The notes under the pieces: generated by a model
Database searches by the model: none
Seen by the model: the letters and a program-made list of their open reading frames with translations, nothing else
What the model was told of the DNA's origin: nothing
Translations under genes and position numbers: made by a program
Assembly (NCBI GenBank): GCA_902530215.1
Contig: CABZZR010000004.1
Span: 24,165 to 88,164 of the forward strand
Reading direction: 5' to 3'
DNA from: an uncultured Pelagibacteraceae bacterium
GTDB taxonomy: Bacteria; Pseudomonadota; Alphaproteobacteria; Pelagibacterales; Pelagibacteraceae
DNA length: 64,000 bases
Shown: piece after piece, positions 1 through 13,734 of the stretch
Layout of the letters: every line of letters begins with the position of its first letter
Position numbering within the stretch: position 1 is the first letter of the stretch

Positions 1-1244
1 ATTAAAGCACCTACCGAGTTAGATCCTTGAATATGGCTATTATCATACACCTCAATAAATCTTGGCGTAATATCTAATTTAAATTTATCCGCAACTTCGT
101 TTAAAAGTTTATTATTTGTCTCAGACTCAAAAATTTTTCTTGTCAAAGCTTCTTTCGCATTTTTTTCAGCCATTTTGGATAATCTAAAAGTATTACCTTT
201 TGAAGGGATTTTTATAGATATTAATTTTTCTTCTTTTTTTTCCAATGCAGCTTTAACTAAATCTAAATCTTTAATTTTTTTATTAAGTAAAATTTCAACA
301 GGTATATTTTTATTTTCATAAAATTGTGTAATAAATGAACTCAAAACTTCCTCAGGTGTATGATATTTATCGTGTGATGGAAAATAAGATTGATTGCCCC
401 AATTTTGTTTTGATCTATAAAAAAATACTTGAACACAACTTTTACCCGCTTCTTGTGCAATAGAAATAACATCAGCATTATCAAGATTTGCTGAACTTAT
501 ATTTTGTGAAGATTGAATTTGAGTTAATGCTTTGATTCTGTCTCTTAAAACCGCAGCTTTTTCATAATCCATGTTTTCACTACTTTTTTCCATTTCTATT
601 GATAATTTTTTTTGAATATTTTTTGATTTTCCCGAAAGAAATAAAATTGCGTCTGACACAAGTTTTAAGTATTCAGTTTTGCTTAAGTAATTTACACATG
701 GCGCTGCACATCTTTTAATTTGGTAAAGTATACAAGGTCGTTCTCTATTTTTAAAAACTGATTCATTGCAAACTCTTAATAAAAAAACTTTTTGTAAAAC
801 TTTTATAGTCCAATTAGCAGATCCAGCAGATGCAAAGGGACCAAAATAAAAACCATTTTTATTTTTTTTCCCTCTGTGTTTGGATAATTGAGGCCAGTCA
901 CAATCTTTTTCTATGAAAATGTAGGGAAATGATTTGTCATCTCTTAATAGTACATTAAACTTTGGTTTAAATTTTTTAATAAGATTTGCTTCTAACAGCA
1001 AAGCTTCTGCCTCACTGCCAGTTGTCACAATCTCCAAATTGCTTGTAAGGGCCAACATCCTTTCAGTTCTTATTGGTTGGTTTTTATCTAAAGCATAGCT
1101 TTTCAATCTATTTGGTAAATTCTTTGCCTTGCCTACGTAGAGTACTTGACCTTTTTTATCAATCATCCTGTAAACCCCAGGACTATTTGAAACCAAAGGT
1201 ATTTTTTTTTTAATTAACTCTCTCCCAAAATCAAGATCCCTCAT
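1..1244 (-). CDS. uvrC: UvrABC system protein C (partial, C-terminus beyond window)
   Basis: Excinuclease subunit that makes the two incisions around a UvrB-marked DNA lesion. The N-terminus carries a GIY-YIG nuclease domain: [20 protein letters not shown] lies about 20 residues in. A UVR-type UvrB-binding helix follows near residue 220 ([16 protein letters not shown]), and the start of the UvrC RNase H-like region ([13 protein letters not shown]) lies next to the window edge. About 414 codons are visible, so roughly the last third, including the HhH motif, is outside. The chosen ATG overlaps the end of folB by 14 bp, typical of the tight packing here. The gene is last in a minus-strand run with uvrB, so both incision subunits are probably co-transcribed. 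Assignment is firm from the domain order. Confidence 0.95.
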   Translation of the reverse strand, partial: MRDLDFGRELIKKKIPLVSNSPGVYRMIDKKGQVLYVGKAKNLPNRLKSYALDKNQPIRTERMLALTSNLEIVTTGSEAEALLLEANLIKKFKPKFNVLLRDDKSFPYIFIEKDCDWPQLSKHRGKKNKNGFYFGPFASAGSANWTIKVLQKVFLLRVCNESVFKNRERPCILYQIKRCAAPCVNYLSKTEYLKLVSDAILFLSGKSKNIQKKLSIEMEKSSENMDYEKAAVLRDRIKALTQIQSSQNISSANLDNADVISIAQEAGKSCVQVFFYRSKQNWGNQSYFPSHDKYHTPEEVLSSFITQFYENKNIPVEILLNKKIKDLDLVKAALEKKEEKLISIKIPSKGNTFRLSKMAEKNAKEALTRKIFESETNNKLLNEVADKFKLDITPRFIEVYDNSHIQGSNSVGAL

Positions 1245-1659
1245 AATCTTTTCTTGTTTTAAAAACTTCTACCCCGACAGAATTGGCATTTTTAATCGCA
1301 TCGGGTTTTTCTATTTTAATTTTTATGGAGTTTATTCTTTTATCTCTAAATATTTCTTCAAAAGAATCCTCAGCCAAACTTTCTAAAAAATTATATTTTT
1401 TACTCTTAGTTAAGTTTTCTAATTTATTTGTAATTTTTTCATAGTCCACTATGCTTTTTATATCTTTCTCATTAGGAAGAGAGTTTTGGTCAATATCCAA
1501 AGCTATATTAAATATTATTTTTTGTTTTTTTTCTTTTTCGTGTTTATAAAAACCTATTATTTCTTCAATAATAAAATCTTTAATAAATACAGTTCTTTTA
1601 ATTAAACTTTTATTTTTTTTTGTTTTTAATTCTATAATTTTAAAATTATTCTTTTTCAT
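1231..1659 (-). CDS. folB: Dihydroneopterin aldolase family protein (FolB)
   Basis: Folate pathway enzyme that cleaves 7,8-dihydroneopterin to 6-hydroxymethyl-dihydropterin and glycolaldehyde in the cytoplasm. The 142-residue protein has the family features: a [11 protein letters not shown] segment (equivalent to the GxxxHE...Q substrate-binding strand), a central IVDYEKI, an FLESLAE helix, and a C-terminal [20 protein letters not shown] strand with the conserved Lys-Pro. About 20 extra basic residues precede the core, so the true start may be a little downstream. It overlaps the upstream SDR gene by 14 bp and uvrC by 14 bp. The adjacent pteridine-reductase-like gene supports a pterin role, although the operon also holds repair genes. 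The sequence is divergent, so an epimerase activity in place of, or besides, the aldolase activity cannot be excluded. Confidence 0.82.
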   Translation of the reverse strand: MKKNNFKIIELKTKKNKSLIKRTVFIKDFIIEEIIGFYKHEKEKKQKIIFNIALDIDQNSLPNEKDIKSIVDYEKITNKLENLTKSKKYNFLESLAEDSFEEIFRDKRINSIKIKIEKPDAIKNANSVGVEVFKTRKDYEGS

Positions 1660-2395
1660 CTTTTATATCCCACGATAAATTTTGACCACTATCAACAGCT
1701 ATAATTTGCCCTGTAACTGAATTATTATTAATCAAAAATTCAACGGTATCACAAATATCTACTAGTCGAACAGGCTTTTTAAGAAGTGTTGTTCTTACTT
1801 GAGTTTTAAAGTGTCTTTCAGTTTGTCTTTTGCTTTTTATAGTTGGACCTGGTGCAATGGCATTAACTTTAATATTTGGCCCCAATCGCATAGCCATAGT
1901 TTTTGTTAAAGTCTGTAAGCCACTTTTGCTAATAGTATATGACATAAAAAAAGGGGTAAGATTGAATATTCTTTGATCTATAATATTTATTATATTGGAT
2001 ATAGTTTTTTTTGGAGCTTGTTTTGCAAACTGTTTGGTTAGAATAGTTGGGGCAAGAAGATTAATATTTAAATGATCATTCCAGCTTTTAGTCGAGAAAT
2101 TGGCAATATCATCTTTTTCGAACAGTGCAGCATTGTTCACGATACAATCGATAGGACCTAGTTTTTTTCTTGCTAAAGGTATGATTTTTTCTGTTTGTTT
2201 TGGGTTTTTTAAATCAGCTTTAATCAGAGCTACTTTTACACATTTTTGTTCTATTTTTTTTTTTAATTTCATGGCCTTTGAATATGAACGAAAATAATGG
2301 ATTGCAATATTCCAGCCTTTTTCAGCAAAATGTATTGCTATAGCTTTACCCACTCTCGTTGCAGCACCAGTAATTAATAAATTTTTGTTTTTCAT
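1646..2395 (-). CDS. SDR oxidoreductase, pteridine reductase / FolM-like
   Basis: Short-chain dehydrogenase of 249 residues. The N-terminal nucleotide-binding motif TGAATRVG (residues 9-16) has the TGxxxRxG form found in pteridine reductases and FolM, where Arg replaces the usual Gly and favours NADPH. NNAA follows at 87-90 and the catalytic Tyr153-x3-Lys157 (YTISK) lies in the usual place. The C-terminus has the AIAPGPT segment common to the family. It overlaps uvrB by 4 bp (ATGA-type) and folB by 14 bp. The FolB neighbour supports reduction of dihydrofolate, dihydromonapterin or another pterin, which could compensate for an absent folA. That role is inference; the substrate could differ. 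The SDR call is firm, the pterin specificity moderate. Confidence 0.8.
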   Translation of the reverse strand: MKNKNLLITGAATRVGKAIAIHFAEKGWNIAIHYFRSYSKAMKLKKKIEQKCVKVALIKADLKNPKQTEKIIPLARKKLGPIDCIVNNAALFEKDDIANFSTKSWNDHLNINLLAPTILTKQFAKQAPKKTISNIINIIDQRIFNLTPFFMSYTISKSGLQTLTKTMAMRLGPNIKVNAIAPGPTIKSKRQTERHFKTQVRTTLLKKPVRLVDICDTVEFLINNNSVTGQIIAVDSGQNLSWDIKDEKE

Positions 2396-4542
2396 CTTTT
2401 TTTTCTTGGTTTTGTTCCTGGTTTACCTTGGGTTGATCTGCCTTCGGGGTAGATTTTATTTTGAAGTTTAGATTGTCTTATTTTTGGATTAATTCCAATC
2501 TCTAATTCGCTTGCCTCCAATTTTCTTATTTCATCTCTAATTTTTGCTGCCTCTTCAAATTCAAGATTTTCAGCAGATTCTTTCATTTTTTTCTTAAGTG
2601 ATTTTAAATGTTTTTTTAAATTGTGACCTATGGATGTATCTACATTGATTTTAGCATAATCCTTTTCATATATACTTTCTAAAATATCAGTTATTTCTTT
2701 TTTTATTGAAGTAGCGTTAATATTATTTTTTTTATTGTAAGCTAGTTGTAAATTTCTTCTTCTATCAGTTTCTTCAATTGCTTTTTCTATACTTTTAGTT
2801 TTTTTATCAGCATACAGAATTGCTTTACCCTCAACATTTCTTGCCGCTCTTCCTATTGTTTGAATCAAAGACCTCTCGGATCTTAAAAAACCTTCTTTGT
2901 CAGCATCTAATATTGCAACTAGAGCACATTCAGGAATATCCAATCCTTCTCTTAGCAAATTAATTCCAACAAGAACATCAAAGACGCCCATTCTTAAATC
3001 TCTCATAATTTCAATTCTTTCTAGCGTGTCTATATCAGAGTGCATATATCTTACCTTAACTCCATTTTCATGAAGATATTCAGTTAAATCCTCAGCCATT
3101 TTTTTTGTCAAAGTTGTTACTAAAGATCTAAAATTTTTTTTGGCAACTTCTTTACATTCTGCTAGAAGATCATCAACTTGATTTTTTGCCGGTCTAATCT
3201 GTACTTCAGGATCACATAGCCCTGTAGGTCTTATTACTTGATCCACAAATTTTCCAGAGGTTTGCCCAAGCTCCCAAGGTCCAGGTGTTGCAGAAACAAA
3301 AATAGTTTGAGTTCTCATAGCATCCCATTCTTGAAATTTTAAAGGGCGATTATCCATGCATGAAGGAAGCCTAAAACCATACTCTGACAAAGTTTTTTTT
3401 CTCGTATAATCACCTTTATACATTCCGTTTAATTGTGGAACCGTTACATGACTTTCGTCAACAAAAATCAAAGTATTATCTGGAAAGTATTCAAAAAGAG
3501 TAGGAGGTGGTTCTCCCGGCTTTCTGCCTGTTAAAAATCTAGAATAATTTTCTATTCCAGCGCAAGTTCCCGTTGCCTCGATCATTTCTAAATCAAATCG
3601 AGTTCTTTCATCTAATCTTTGTGCTTCTAAAAGTTTGTTTTCAGACTTATGTTTTTTTAAAGTAATTTCTAATTCTTTTTTTATTTCTACAATTGCCTGT
3701 TCAATAGTAGGTCTTGGAGTGATATAATGGCTATTTGCATATAATTTAATTAAATTTAAATCATTTGTTTTGCTGCCAGTCAGCGGATCAAATTCAACAA
3801 TTGTTTCAACTTTATTTCCAAATAGAGAAATTCTCCAAGCTCTATCTTCTAAATGAGATGGAAAAATTTCTAAATTATCTCCTCTTACTCTAAACGTACC
3901 ACGATGGAAATTGTGGTCATTTCTTTTATATTGTAGATTAACTAAAGTTTTTATTATTTGTTCGCGGTTATGTTCATGATTTTTTTTAATTCCCAAAGTC
4001 ATTTTACTGTAAGATTCAACTGAGCCCAAACCGTAGATACAGGAAACACTTGCAACAATAATTACATCATCTCTTTCAAGCAGAGATCGAGTTGCTGAAT
4101 GTCGCATTCTGTCTATCTGTTCATTAATAGATGCTTCTTTTTCAATATAGGTGTCGGATCTTGGTACGTAAGCTTCTGGAGTATAATAATCATAGTAAGA
4201 TACAAAATATTCCACTGCATTTTTTGGAAAGAAAGTTTTCATCTCACCATATAGTTGAGCGGCTAACGTTTTATTTGGAGCAAGAATTAAAGCAGGTCTA
4301 TTTAATGCCTCAATTATTTTTGCCATAGAAAATGTTTTGCCTGAACCAGTAACTCCCAATAAAACTTGGTCATTTTTTTTGTCTTTTATTCCTGAAATCA
4401 ACTTTTTTATGGCCTCAGGCTGATCGCCGGCAGGTTTAAAATCAGAAACAGTAGATAGTTTAATTCCACCTTCTAATTTTTTTCCAAATAAAAAGTCTTT
4501 ATCAATTGGATCTGACGACTTTTCTTGATATGTATTTTGCAT
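2392..4542 (-). CDS. uvrB: UvrABC system protein B, excision-repair helicase subunit
   Basis: Damage-verifying subunit of nucleotide excision repair, loaded by UvrA and then bound by UvrC. Seen in order: Walker A GVTGSGKT (about residues 63-70), the Tyr-rich beta-hairpin that threads between DNA strands ([20 protein letters not shown]), the DESH helicase motif (FVDESHV), SATPG, the helicase C region ending in QTIGRAARN, and a C-terminal UVR helix pair ([18 protein letters not shown]). At 716 residues it is slightly longer than the usual 670, with extensions at both ends. It is first in the minus-strand run uvrB-SDR-folB-uvrC, and a 33 bp gap separates it from the divergent aspC, so its promoter must lie in or next to that gap. 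Confidence 0.97.
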   Translation of the reverse strand: MQNTYQEKSSDPIDKDFLFGKKLEGGIKLSTVSDFKPAGDQPEAIKKLISGIKDKKNDQVLLGVTGSGKTFSMAKIIEALNRPALILAPNKTLAAQLYGEMKTFFPKNAVEYFVSYYDYYTPEAYVPRSDTYIEKEASINEQIDRMRHSATRSLLERDDVIIVASVSCIYGLGSVESYSKMTLGIKKNHEHNREQIIKTLVNLQYKRNDHNFHRGTFRVRGDNLEIFPSHLEDRAWRISLFGNKVETIVEFDPLTGSKTNDLNLIKLYANSHYITPRPTIEQAIVEIKKELEITLKKHKSENKLLEAQRLDERTRFDLEMIEATGTCAGIENYSRFLTGRKPGEPPPTLFEYFPDNTLIFVDESHVTVPQLNGMYKGDYTRKKTLSEYGFRLPSCMDNRPLKFQEWDAMRTQTIFVSATPGPWELGQTSGKFVDQVIRPTGLCDPEVQIRPAKNQVDDLLAECKEVAKKNFRSLVTTLTKKMAEDLTEYLHENGVKVRYMHSDIDTLERIEIMRDLRMGVFDVLVGINLLREGLDIPECALVAILDADKEGFLRSERSLIQTIGRAARNVEGKAILYADKKTKSIEKAIEETDRRRNLQLAYNKKNNINATSIKKEITDILESIYEKDYAKINVDTSIGHNLKKHLKSLKKKMKESAENLEFEEAAKIRDEIRKLEASELEIGINPKIRQSKLQNKIYPEGRSTQGKPGTKPRKKR

Positions 4543-4554
4543 AGTAATTAATAA

Positions 4555-6773
<2,219 letters not shown>

Positions 6774-6777
<4 letters not shown>

Positions 6778-7721
6778 TTTGATGACAAATGTTTTTCAGC
6801 TTCAAGTGCAGCCATGCATCCCATTCCGGCTGCAGTAACTGCCTGTCTAAATATTTTATCTTTAACATCTCCTGCAGCAAAAACACCAGGTACATTAGTC
6901 ACAGTAGAGTCTGGTTTGGTAACTATATATCCCTCTTTATCCATATTTAGCTGACCTTTAAAAAGAGAGGTAGCCGGATCATGTCCGATAGCAATAAACA
7001 AGCCATCTATTTTTAATTCTTCTACCTTATTTGTTTTTACATTTTTAATTTTTAATCCTTTAACATTTTTTGGCTCATTATCTCCTATAACTTCTTCGAC
7101 AACGCTGTCCCAAATTATTTCAATTTTTTTATTAGCCATTAGTTTCTCTTGAAGCATTTTCTCAGCTCTTAAAGCATTTCTTCTATGTATTAGTTTAACC
7201 TTTGAAGCAAATTTAGTTAAAAACATTGCTTCCTCAACAGCAGCATTGCCTCCACCAACTACTGCAACAATTTTATCTTTAAAGAAAAAGCCGTCACAAG
7301 TCGCACATGCAGAAACTCCAAACCCTCTAAATTTCTGTTCCGATTCTATATTGAGCCATCTAGCTTGAGCTCCCGTTGAAATAATAATTGAATCTGCGGT
7401 ATATTTTTGTCCACCATCTCCAACAGCTTCAAACGGTTTAGATTTTAGGTTTACAGAAGCAATATGATCCTCAATCATTTCTGTTCCGACAGCTTTTGCC
7501 TGATCTTTCATTTGATCCATTAACCAAGGTCCTTGGATAACTTTTGAAAAACCAGGATAATTTTCTACATCAGTAGTTGTTGATAATTGTCCTCCAGGCT
7601 CCATACCATGCACAAGCATAGGCTTTAACATTGCCCTAGCTGCATAAACTGCAGCAGTATATCCAGCAGGACCAGATCCTATAATCAAGACTTTAGAATG
7701 TTTTTTTGAATTATTGTTCAT
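6774..7721 (-). CDS. trxB: Thioredoxin-disulfide reductase
   Basis: Flavoprotein transferring electrons from NADPH to thioredoxin. The FAD-binding GSGPAGYTAAVYAARA begins near residue 15, and the substrate-side GGQLSTTTDVENYPGF follows. The redox-active CATC pair is at Cys139/Cys142 (SACATCDGFFF), the NADPH motif GGGNAAVEEA comes after it, and the C-terminal FAD clamp is FAAGDVKDKIFRQAVTAAGMGC. At 315 residues it is of standard low-molecular-weight TrxB length. The 3' end overlaps the downstream SDR gene, giving a two-gene unit that starts about 50 bp downstream of guaC. Confidence 0.96.
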
Positions 7722-7769
7722 ACTTTACACTAATATGGGTACTTTTAATAAAATTTAAAGCTTTTAATC

Positions 7770-8801
7770 TTATTTAAAAGTATCATTAAATTGTTGGTTC
7801 ACTCTTACAAAAGTTGTGCATTTGCTAAGCTGTTTGAGAGAAGGGGCACCAACATAAGTACAACTACTTCTTAAGCCGCCCAGTATATTTTGGACAGTGT
7901 CTTTTATTTTACCACGGAATTTTAATTGGACTTTTTTTCCTTCACTACTTCTATAATCCGAAAGTCCTCCATAATGTTTTTCAAGTGCTGTATCTGAACT
8001 TGACCCGTAAAATTCGATAAATTGAGATCCATTTTTTTTTACTTTTTTTCCACCACCTTCTTCGTGACCCGCTAGCATACCTCCCAACATAACAAAATCA
8101 CCACCACCACCAAATGCTTTTGCTACGTCACCAGGACATGTGCATCCTCCATCAGCAATAATATGAGCGCCTAATCCGTGAGCTGCATCAGCACATTCTA
8201 TAACCGCACTAAGTTGAGGATAACCTACACCTGTTTGGATACGTGTCGTACAAACACTGCCCGGGCCAATGCCAACTTTTACAATATCGGCTCCATTCAT
8301 AACTAGTTCTTGGGTCATATCTGCAGTCACAACATTTCCAGCAATTATAGTTTTAGTTGGATATTTTTCTCTTACAGAACTTACAAATTTGCTAAAATGA
8401 TCAGAGTATCCATTTGCAATATCAATACATATAAATTCAAAAAAACTACATTCTTTCATTATTTCATTTAATCGTTTGTAGTCTTCGGGGCTAGTCCCGG
8501 TACTGAGAATTAAGTGCTGGTGAATTCCTTTTACAGAAGAATTCCGTTTAATTGCTTTTAGATTATGTTGTTTTGTTAAACACGTCATTATTTCAAATTC
8601 AGCTAAGTTTTTTGCAATTTCTATTTCTCCAACACCATCCATATTGGCAGCTATAATTGGAATACCTGACCATTGATGATTGGAGTATTTAAATTTATAG
8701 GTACGTTTAAGTTCTACGTCTTTACGACTAGATAGCGTACTGCGTTTTGGCCGAAACAAAACATCGGCATAATCCAACTTGATATCTTCTTCAATACGCA
8801 T
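7770..8801 (-). CDS. guaC: GMP reductase
   Basis: Purine salvage enzyme that converts GMP to IMP with NADPH, releasing ammonia. The TIM-barrel IMPDH/GMPR fold is clear: [12 protein letters not shown] near the N-terminus, AGNVVTADM in the middle, and the active-site loop [11 protein letters not shown] with catalytic Cys184. The flap segment ([24 protein letters not shown]) follows. The absence of CBS domains, the 343-residue length and the GPGSVCTTR form favour GuaC over IMP dehydrogenase. Base use is not obviously different from neighbours. The gene is divergent from the ELM1-like gene across about 95 bp. Confidence 0.94.
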   Translation of the reverse strand: MRIEEDIKLDYADVLFRPKRSTLSSRKDVELKRTYKFKYSNHQWSGIPIIAANMDGVGEIEIAKNLAEFEIMTCLTKQHNLKAIKRNSSVKGIHQHLILSTGTSPEDYKRLNEIMKECSFFEFICIDIANGYSDHFSKFVSSVREKYPTKTIIAGNVVTADMTQELVMNGADIVKVGIGPGSVCTTRIQTGVGYPQLSAVIECADAAHGLGAHIIADGGCTCPGDVAKAFGGGGDFVMLGGMLAGHEEGGGKKVKKNGSQFIEFYGSSSDTALEKHYGGLSDYRSSEGKKVQLKFRGKIKDTVQNILGGLRSSCTYVGAPSLKQLSKCTTFVRVNQQFNDTFK

Positions 8802-8897
8802 ATTTCCATTTGAGATGTATAAAGGATTCTGATTTCAAATAAAACCTATTTATTATGTTGTAGCAAAATAAAAATTAGGAATATATATTAAGTGTTT

Positions 8898-9863
8898 ATG
8901 GGAAAATTGAGAGCATTGCTTTTAACTGAGGGTATGCACGGTATGATTAGTCAATCAGAGGGAATGGCAAAGGCTTTAAAGGCTGAATTTATCCACAAAA
9001 CTGTTAATATAAAATTTCCCTGGAAACTGATTCCTCCAAAATTAACACCAATTTCCTCAATAATTTTTAAAGATAAAATTTATTTTTCTGAAAATCAAAC
9101 CCCAGATATAATTATTTCATGTGGAAGAAAAAGTGTAATTCCTTCAATTTTTTTTAAAAAGCATAACAAAAAAATATTTACAATTCATATTCAGGATCCA
9201 AAAATAAATCTTGAAAAATTTGATTTGGTTGTTGCGCCAGAACATGATGGTTTAAAAGGAGAAAATGTAATAAATACTAAAGGAGCTATACATTATATTA
9301 CGAAGTCTGAAATAGAAAATGCCAGACCTTATTTGTTGAATAAGGCAGGAGATTCAAAAATTATTTCTTTAATTTTGGGCGGGCCAAATAAATATTATGA
9401 TTTTAGTGAAAAACAATTAAGTAAGATTTTCAGTGATATAAAAGATATTTTTATATCAAATGGATTTAAAGTAATAGTTATCCCATCTATAAGAACTCCA
9501 AAAAAAATAATTAATTTAGCTTTGAAAGAGTTTGACTCTAATAGTCATGTTGTACAAACAGTTGACAAACAAGCTTATTTATCTTCTTTTGCTTTATCAG
9601 ATAAAATAATTGTTACTTGCGATTCAACGTCAATGATTTCTGAAGCAGCAACATCAGGCAAACCAATATTTGTTGCACATATGAAGGCAAAAAAAAATAA
9701 TTATAGATTTAAAAGATTCTTTAAGCTATTTAAAGAAATGAGAATCATAAAAGACCTAGGTGATGATATTAATAATTGGACTTATGATAATCTTAATGAA
9801 GCGGATAGAATAGCAAAATTAATAAACATAAAAATTGAGAGCAAGCAAAAATGGAATTTTTAA
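8898..9863 (+). CDS. Mitochondrial fission ELM1-family protein
   Basis: About 321 residues resembling bacterial homologues of the plant ELM1 family. The N-terminal segment LLLTEGMHGMISQSEGMAKAL and KFPWKLIPP, the ISCGRKSVIPSI loop and the C-terminal CDSTSMISEAATSGKPIFV all match this glycosyltransferase-like (GT-B-resembling) family. Function in bacteria is unknown. The C-terminal Ser/Glu-rich loop looks like a nucleotide-sugar site, so an envelope-sugar role is possible. The ATG at 8898 is preferred over a GTG two codons earlier, because AGGA lies at a usable distance upstream. The 3' end overlaps the following oxygenase-like gene by 13 bp, suggesting a functional pair. Confidence 0.75.
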   Translation: MGKLRALLLTEGMHGMISQSEGMAKALKAEFIHKTVNIKFPWKLIPPKLTPISSIIFKDKIYFSENQTPDIIISCGRKSVIPSIFFKKHNKKIFTIHIQDPKINLEKFDLVVAPEHDGLKGENVINTKGAIHYITKSEIENARPYLLNKAGDSKIISLILGGPNKYYDFSEKQLSKIFSDIKDIFISNGFKVIVIPSIRTPKKIINLALKEFDSNSHVVQTVDKQAYLSSFALSDKIIVTCDSTSMISEAATSGKPIFVAHMKAKKNNYRFKRFFKLFKEMRIIKDLGDDINNWTYDNLNEADRIAKLINIKIESKQKWNF

Positions 9864-10513
9864 ATTCGATTAAAAAAAGAATAGAATTTTATAACTCCCC
9901 TTTTGCTCATTGGGAAATAAATAAACCGTTAACCACAAATCAAATAAATGAAATTTGCGAAACCCAAATAATAAATTTAGCTGAAATGAACATTAAATAT
10001 GATGGCACTAGAGCAATTGATGGAGGCGAAGGTAAGTTTAGACAGGGGATAACATCTGGTGGTAAAGCAATTAAATTTAGAAATTTTATCACAAAAGATA
10101 ATTGTGATAATTATCCGAATCTTAATTTATTAATTCAAGAACTAAGGTCAAAAGAAACTCATAATTTTATTAGTGAATTAATTAAAAAAAAATTATCCAA
10201 CACTTTTGTCAGAGTTGAGATAATTTGTGATAGACAAGGTTTCTGGTTAAAACCTCATTGCGATATAAAAGAAAAATTAATTTCTTGTCTTTTGTTTGCC
10301 AATCCATTTGATGAATCTGAAAATTTAGGAACAGATTTATATGATAAAAATTTAAAAAAAATAAAAACTGTTCCATATAAAGATAATTATGGTTATTTTT
10401 TTTCCAGTGGAGAAAATACATGGCATGGTATGGAAAAAAAAGAAATTAAGAAAGAGAGAAGATGTTTACAAATAAACTATGTTACTTTTGAAACTGATTG
10501 GAAAGTTTTTTAA
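9851..10513 (+). CDS. 2OG-Fe(II) oxygenase-like protein
   Basis: A 220-residue protein whose second half carries a plausible facial triad. His136-Cys-Asp138 (KPHCDIKE) and a distal His192 (NTWHGM) would be the iron ligands, and Arg203/Arg204 ([11 protein letters not shown]) would hold 2-oxoglutarate. This HxD...H...R order is that of the prolyl-4-hydroxylase-like cupin fold. The N-terminal half has no recognisable motif. It overlaps the ELM1-like gene by 13 bp and converges on carB with a 4 bp overlap. The substrate is unknown; a sugar or small-molecule hydroxylation linked to the ELM1 partner is only a guess. Confidence 0.68.
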   Translation: MEFLNSIKKRIEFYNSPFAHWEINKPLTTNQINEICETQIINLAEMNIKYDGTRAIDGGEGKFRQGITSGGKAIKFRNFITKDNCDNYPNLNLLIQELRSKETHNFISELIKKKLSNTFVRVEIICDRQGFWLKPHCDIKEKLISCLLFANPFDESENLGTDLYDKNLKKIKTVPYKDNYGYFFSSGENTWHGMEKKEIKKERRCLQINYVTFETDWKVF

Positions 10514-13500
10514 TTTTCCTGAAGAGATTTTATTTTAAGTTTTTTAGTTTTCAGTGATTTAATTGCCTCTAAAAAGGAATATGCGGTCGACATGTTTGTG
10601 CAGTAAGGAATTTTATTTACCAATGTTCCTCTTCTTAATGCTCGTGCATCACTAATTCTATGTTCACTGTTTCCACCGCCAGTATTAATTACCAAAGATA
10701 TTTTCTTTGAATTTAAGATATCGACTATATGCGGTTTTCCACTACTTACTTTATTTATCTTTTTACACTTCATGCCATTTTGACCAAGAACTTTAGCAGT
10801 TCCTTTTGTTGCTGATAAACTAAACCCCATTTTTAACAATCTTTGTGCGATGCCAATAATTTCTTGTTTGTGAGAGTCTTTAACAGATAAAAATGCCAAA
10901 CCACTTGTTGGCAATGAATTTGATGCAGCAATCTGACTTTTGGCTATCGCCATTCCAAAGTCATCATCAAAACCCATTACTTCACCGGTTGATTTCATTT
11001 CTGGTCCAAGAAGGAGATCACTATCTGGAAATTTATTGAATGGAAATACAGCTTCTTTTACAGCAAATCGTTTATTAGTTTTATATTTTAATTTATATTT
11101 TGAAAGTTTTTCACCTGTCATTATTCTTGATGCAATTTTTGCAAGTGGGATACCGTTTGCTTTGGAAACAAAAGGAATTGTTCTGCTCGCTCTAGGGTTT
11201 ACTTCGATCACAAAAATTTCATCTTTTTTTATTGCATATTGAATATTTAAAAAACCTTTAACTTTTAATGCTAAGGCCAATTTTCTGGTTTGAATTTTTA
11301 ATTCTCTTAAAAGATTTTGTTTAATTGATACGGGCGGCAAACAACATGCAGAGTCACCGGAGTGAATTCCTGCTTCTTCTATATGCTGCATAATTCCAGC
11401 CACGTAGACATCTTTACCATCAGATATTGCATCCACATCTACCTCCATAGCGTTATCAATAAATTTATCTATTAAAATAGGATTTTGTTCTGATGCTTTA
11501 AAGGCTTCATTTATGAATTGTTTTAATTGACTTTTATCATGAACTATTTCCATTGCTCTTCCCCCCAAAACATAAGAAGGCCTCACAATAACTGGAAGAC
11601 CAATTTTTTCTGATATTTTTATTGCTTGGTCAAACTTATTTGCAATTCCACTTTCAGCTTGTTTTAAATTAAGTCGAATTAATAAATTTCTAAATCTGTC
11701 CCTGTCTTCTGCAAGATCAATCGATGAATATTGAGTGCCAAGAATTGGCAGCCTATTTTCGTATAGAAATTTTGCAAGCTTTATTGGGGTTTGTCCACCA
11801 AATTGAGCAATAACTCCTAGCAATTTCCCTTTTGATTTTTCTTTTAAAATTATGTTGTAAACATATTCTTCAATTAAAGGTTCAAAATATAATCTATCAC
11901 TTGTGTCATAATCTGTTGAAACAGTTTCGGGGTTGCAGTTAACCATAATGGTTTCAAATCCTGCATCTTTTAAGGAAAAACTGGCCTGACAACAGCAGTA
12001 ATCAAATTCAATTCCTTGACCAATCCTATTTGGACCTCCTCCAAGTATAATTATTTTTTTATTATTACTCGGTTCAGCCTCACATTCTGTGCTTAAAGAG
12101 AAATTTCTTTGATAAGTTGAATACATATATGGTGTAAATGATTTAAATTCTGCCGCACAAGTATCTACTTTTTTATAAACAGGAAAAACTTTTAAAGCTG
12201 TTCTTTTGTATCTTATTATTTTTTCTTTAATTCCAGTAAGTTCAGATAGTTTTTTATCTGAAAAACCTAGTGACTTTATTCTATTAAATTCAGCAAAGGT
12301 TTTAGGTAGGCCCTTTTTAATAATATTATTTTCTTCATCAACAATCTCCTTTATTTGATTTAAAAACCATGGATCAACTTTTGATAATTTATATATAGTG
12401 TTCATAGAAATTTTTTTCCTAAAGGCCTCAGCAATAAGAATTAATTTATTGGGAATATTTACTTTTAATTGTTTTAAAATTTCTTTTTTTGAATAGCTAA
12501 AAATATTATCCATTCCTGATAATCCAGTTTCTAATGATACAAGTGCTTTTTGAAGAGATTCTTTAAAATTTCTTCCTATTGCCATTGCCTCTCCAACTGA
12601 TCGCATAGATGTACCTAAAATTGCTTTAGTGTCTGAAAATTTTTCAAAAGTAAATCTTGGAATTTTTGTTACCACATAATCGATTGTAGGTTCAAAAGAT
12701 ACTGGAGTTATTTTTGTAATTTCATTTTGAAGTTCATCCAAAGTATAACCAATTGCTAATTTTGCTGCTACTTTTGCAATTGGAAATCCTGTTGCTTTCG
12801 AGGCTAATGCAGATGATCTCGAAACTCTTGGATTCATTTCAATGATTACCATTCTTCCATTTTTAGGATTAATTGCAAATTGAACATTTGAACCTCCGGT
12901 CTCAACACCTATTTTTCTTAAACATGCAATAGATGCATTTCTCATCACTTGATATTCTTTATCTGTTAATGTGAGAGCTGGTGCGACGGTAACCGAATCG
13001 CCAGTGTGTGTTCCCATTGGATCAACATTTTCAATCGAACAAATTATTATGCAGTTATTATTTCTGTCACGCACGACTTCCATTTCGAATTCTTTCCAGC
13101 CATCTAAACACTCTTCAACTAATACTTGGTTTTGTGGTGATTCGTGTATGCCTTCTTTAACGATTTTAAAGAAATCTTTTTTAGATCTAGCGATCCCTCC
13201 TCCTAATCCACCTAAAGTAAAAGAAGGTCTGATGATAGCTGGTAAGCCAATTTTTTTTAAACATTTTGATGCCTGATTAAAACTATCGATGATTTCAGAT
13301 TTTGGTAAGTCGATACCAATTTCTGACATGTTCCTCCTAAATTTCTTTCTATCCTCAGCATTAGCAATCGCTTTTGAATTAGCCCCAATAAGTTCAATTT
13401 TATATTTTTTTAATAAACCAGATTTTTCTGCTTTAATCGCGAGGTTCAAAGCAGTTTGCCCACCCATAGTAGGAAGAATAGCATTAGGTCTCTCTTTTTT

Positions 13501-13734
13501 AATTACTTCCTCAAGTATTTCAATCGATATTGGTTCTATATAAGTTTTATCAGCAACCTCAGGATCAGTCATTATTGTTGCAGGATTTGAATTAATTAAT
13601 ATTACTTTATAGCCCTCATCCTTCAGTGCTTTACAAGCCTGTGTTCCTGAATAATCAAACTCACACGCTTGACCAATTATTATCGGTCCAGCACCAATAA
13701 CTAAAATTTTTTTAATATCTTTTCTTTTTGGCAT
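10510..13734 (-). CDS. carB: Carbamoyl-phosphate synthase large subunit
   Basis: Synthesises carbamoyl phosphate from bicarbonate, ATP and ammonia delivered by CarA, for arginine and pyrimidine synthesis. The 1074 residues show the duplicated architecture. The first ATP-grasp half contains [20 protein letters not shown] and [12 protein letters not shown]. The second repeats it with [20 protein letters not shown] and [16 protein letters not shown]-terminal MGS-like allosteric domain follows ([23 protein letters not shown]). All expected parts are present with no gap. The start overlaps the end of carA by 23 bp, so the subunits are translationally coupled in the order carA-carB. Confidence 0.97.
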   Translation of the reverse strand: MPKRKDIKKILVIGAGPIIIGQACEFDYSGTQACKALKDEGYKVILINSNPATIMTDPEVADKTYIEPISIEILEEVIKKERPNAILPTMGGQTALNLAIKAEKSGLLKKYKIELIGANSKAIANAEDRKKFRRNMSEIGIDLPKSEIIDSFNQASKCLKKIGLPAIIRPSFTLGGLGGGIARSKKDFFKIVKEGIHESPQNQVLVEECLDGWKEFEMEVVRDRNNNCIIICSIENVDPMGTHTGDSVTVAPALTLTDKEYQVMRNASIACLRKIGVETGGSNVQFAINPKNGRMVIIEMNPRVSRSSALASKATGFPIAKVAAKLAIGYTLDELQNEITKITPVSFEPTIDYVVTKIPRFTFEKFSDTKAILGTSMRSVGEAMAIGRNFKESLQKALVSLETGLSGMDNIFSYSKKEILKQLKVNIPNKLILIAEAFRKKISMNTIYKLSKVDPWFLNQIKEIVDEENNIIKKGLPKTFAEFNRIKSLGFSDKKLSELTGIKEKIIRYKRTALKVFPVYKKVDTCAAEFKSFTPYMYSTYQRNFSLSTECEAEPSNNKKIIILGGGPNRIGQGIEFDYCCCQASFSLKDAGFETIMVNCNPETVSTDYDTSDRLYFEPLIEEYVYNIILKEKSKGKLLGVIAQFGGQTPIKLAKFLYENRLPILGTQYSSIDLAEDRDRFRNLLIRLNLKQAESGIANKFDQAIKISEKIGLPVIVRPSYVLGGRAMEIVHDKSQLKQFINEAFKASEQNPILIDKFIDNAMEVDVDAISDGKDVYVAGIMQHIEEAGIHSGDSACCLPPVSIKQNLLRELKIQTRKLALALKVKGFLNIQYAIKKDEIFVIEVNPRASRTIPFVSKANGIPLAKIASRIMTGEKLSKYKLKYKTNKRFAVKEAVFPFNKFPDSDLLLGPEMKSTGEVMGFDDDFGMAIAKSQIAASNSLPTSGLAFLSVKDSHKQEIIGIAQRLLKMGFSLSATKGTAKVLGQNGMKCKKINKVSSGKPHIVDILNSKKISLVINTGGGNSEHRISDARALRRGTLVNKIPYCTNMSTAYSFLEAIKSLKTKKLKIKSLQEN

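Noticed and set aside
1..1244. Possible truncated uvrC pseudogene
   Set aside because: The frame is intact to the window edge; the missing C-terminus is simply outside.
10940..13543. Several plus-strand reading frames of 84-101 codons opposite carB
   Set aside because: They are antisense shadows of a full-length, motif-complete carB.
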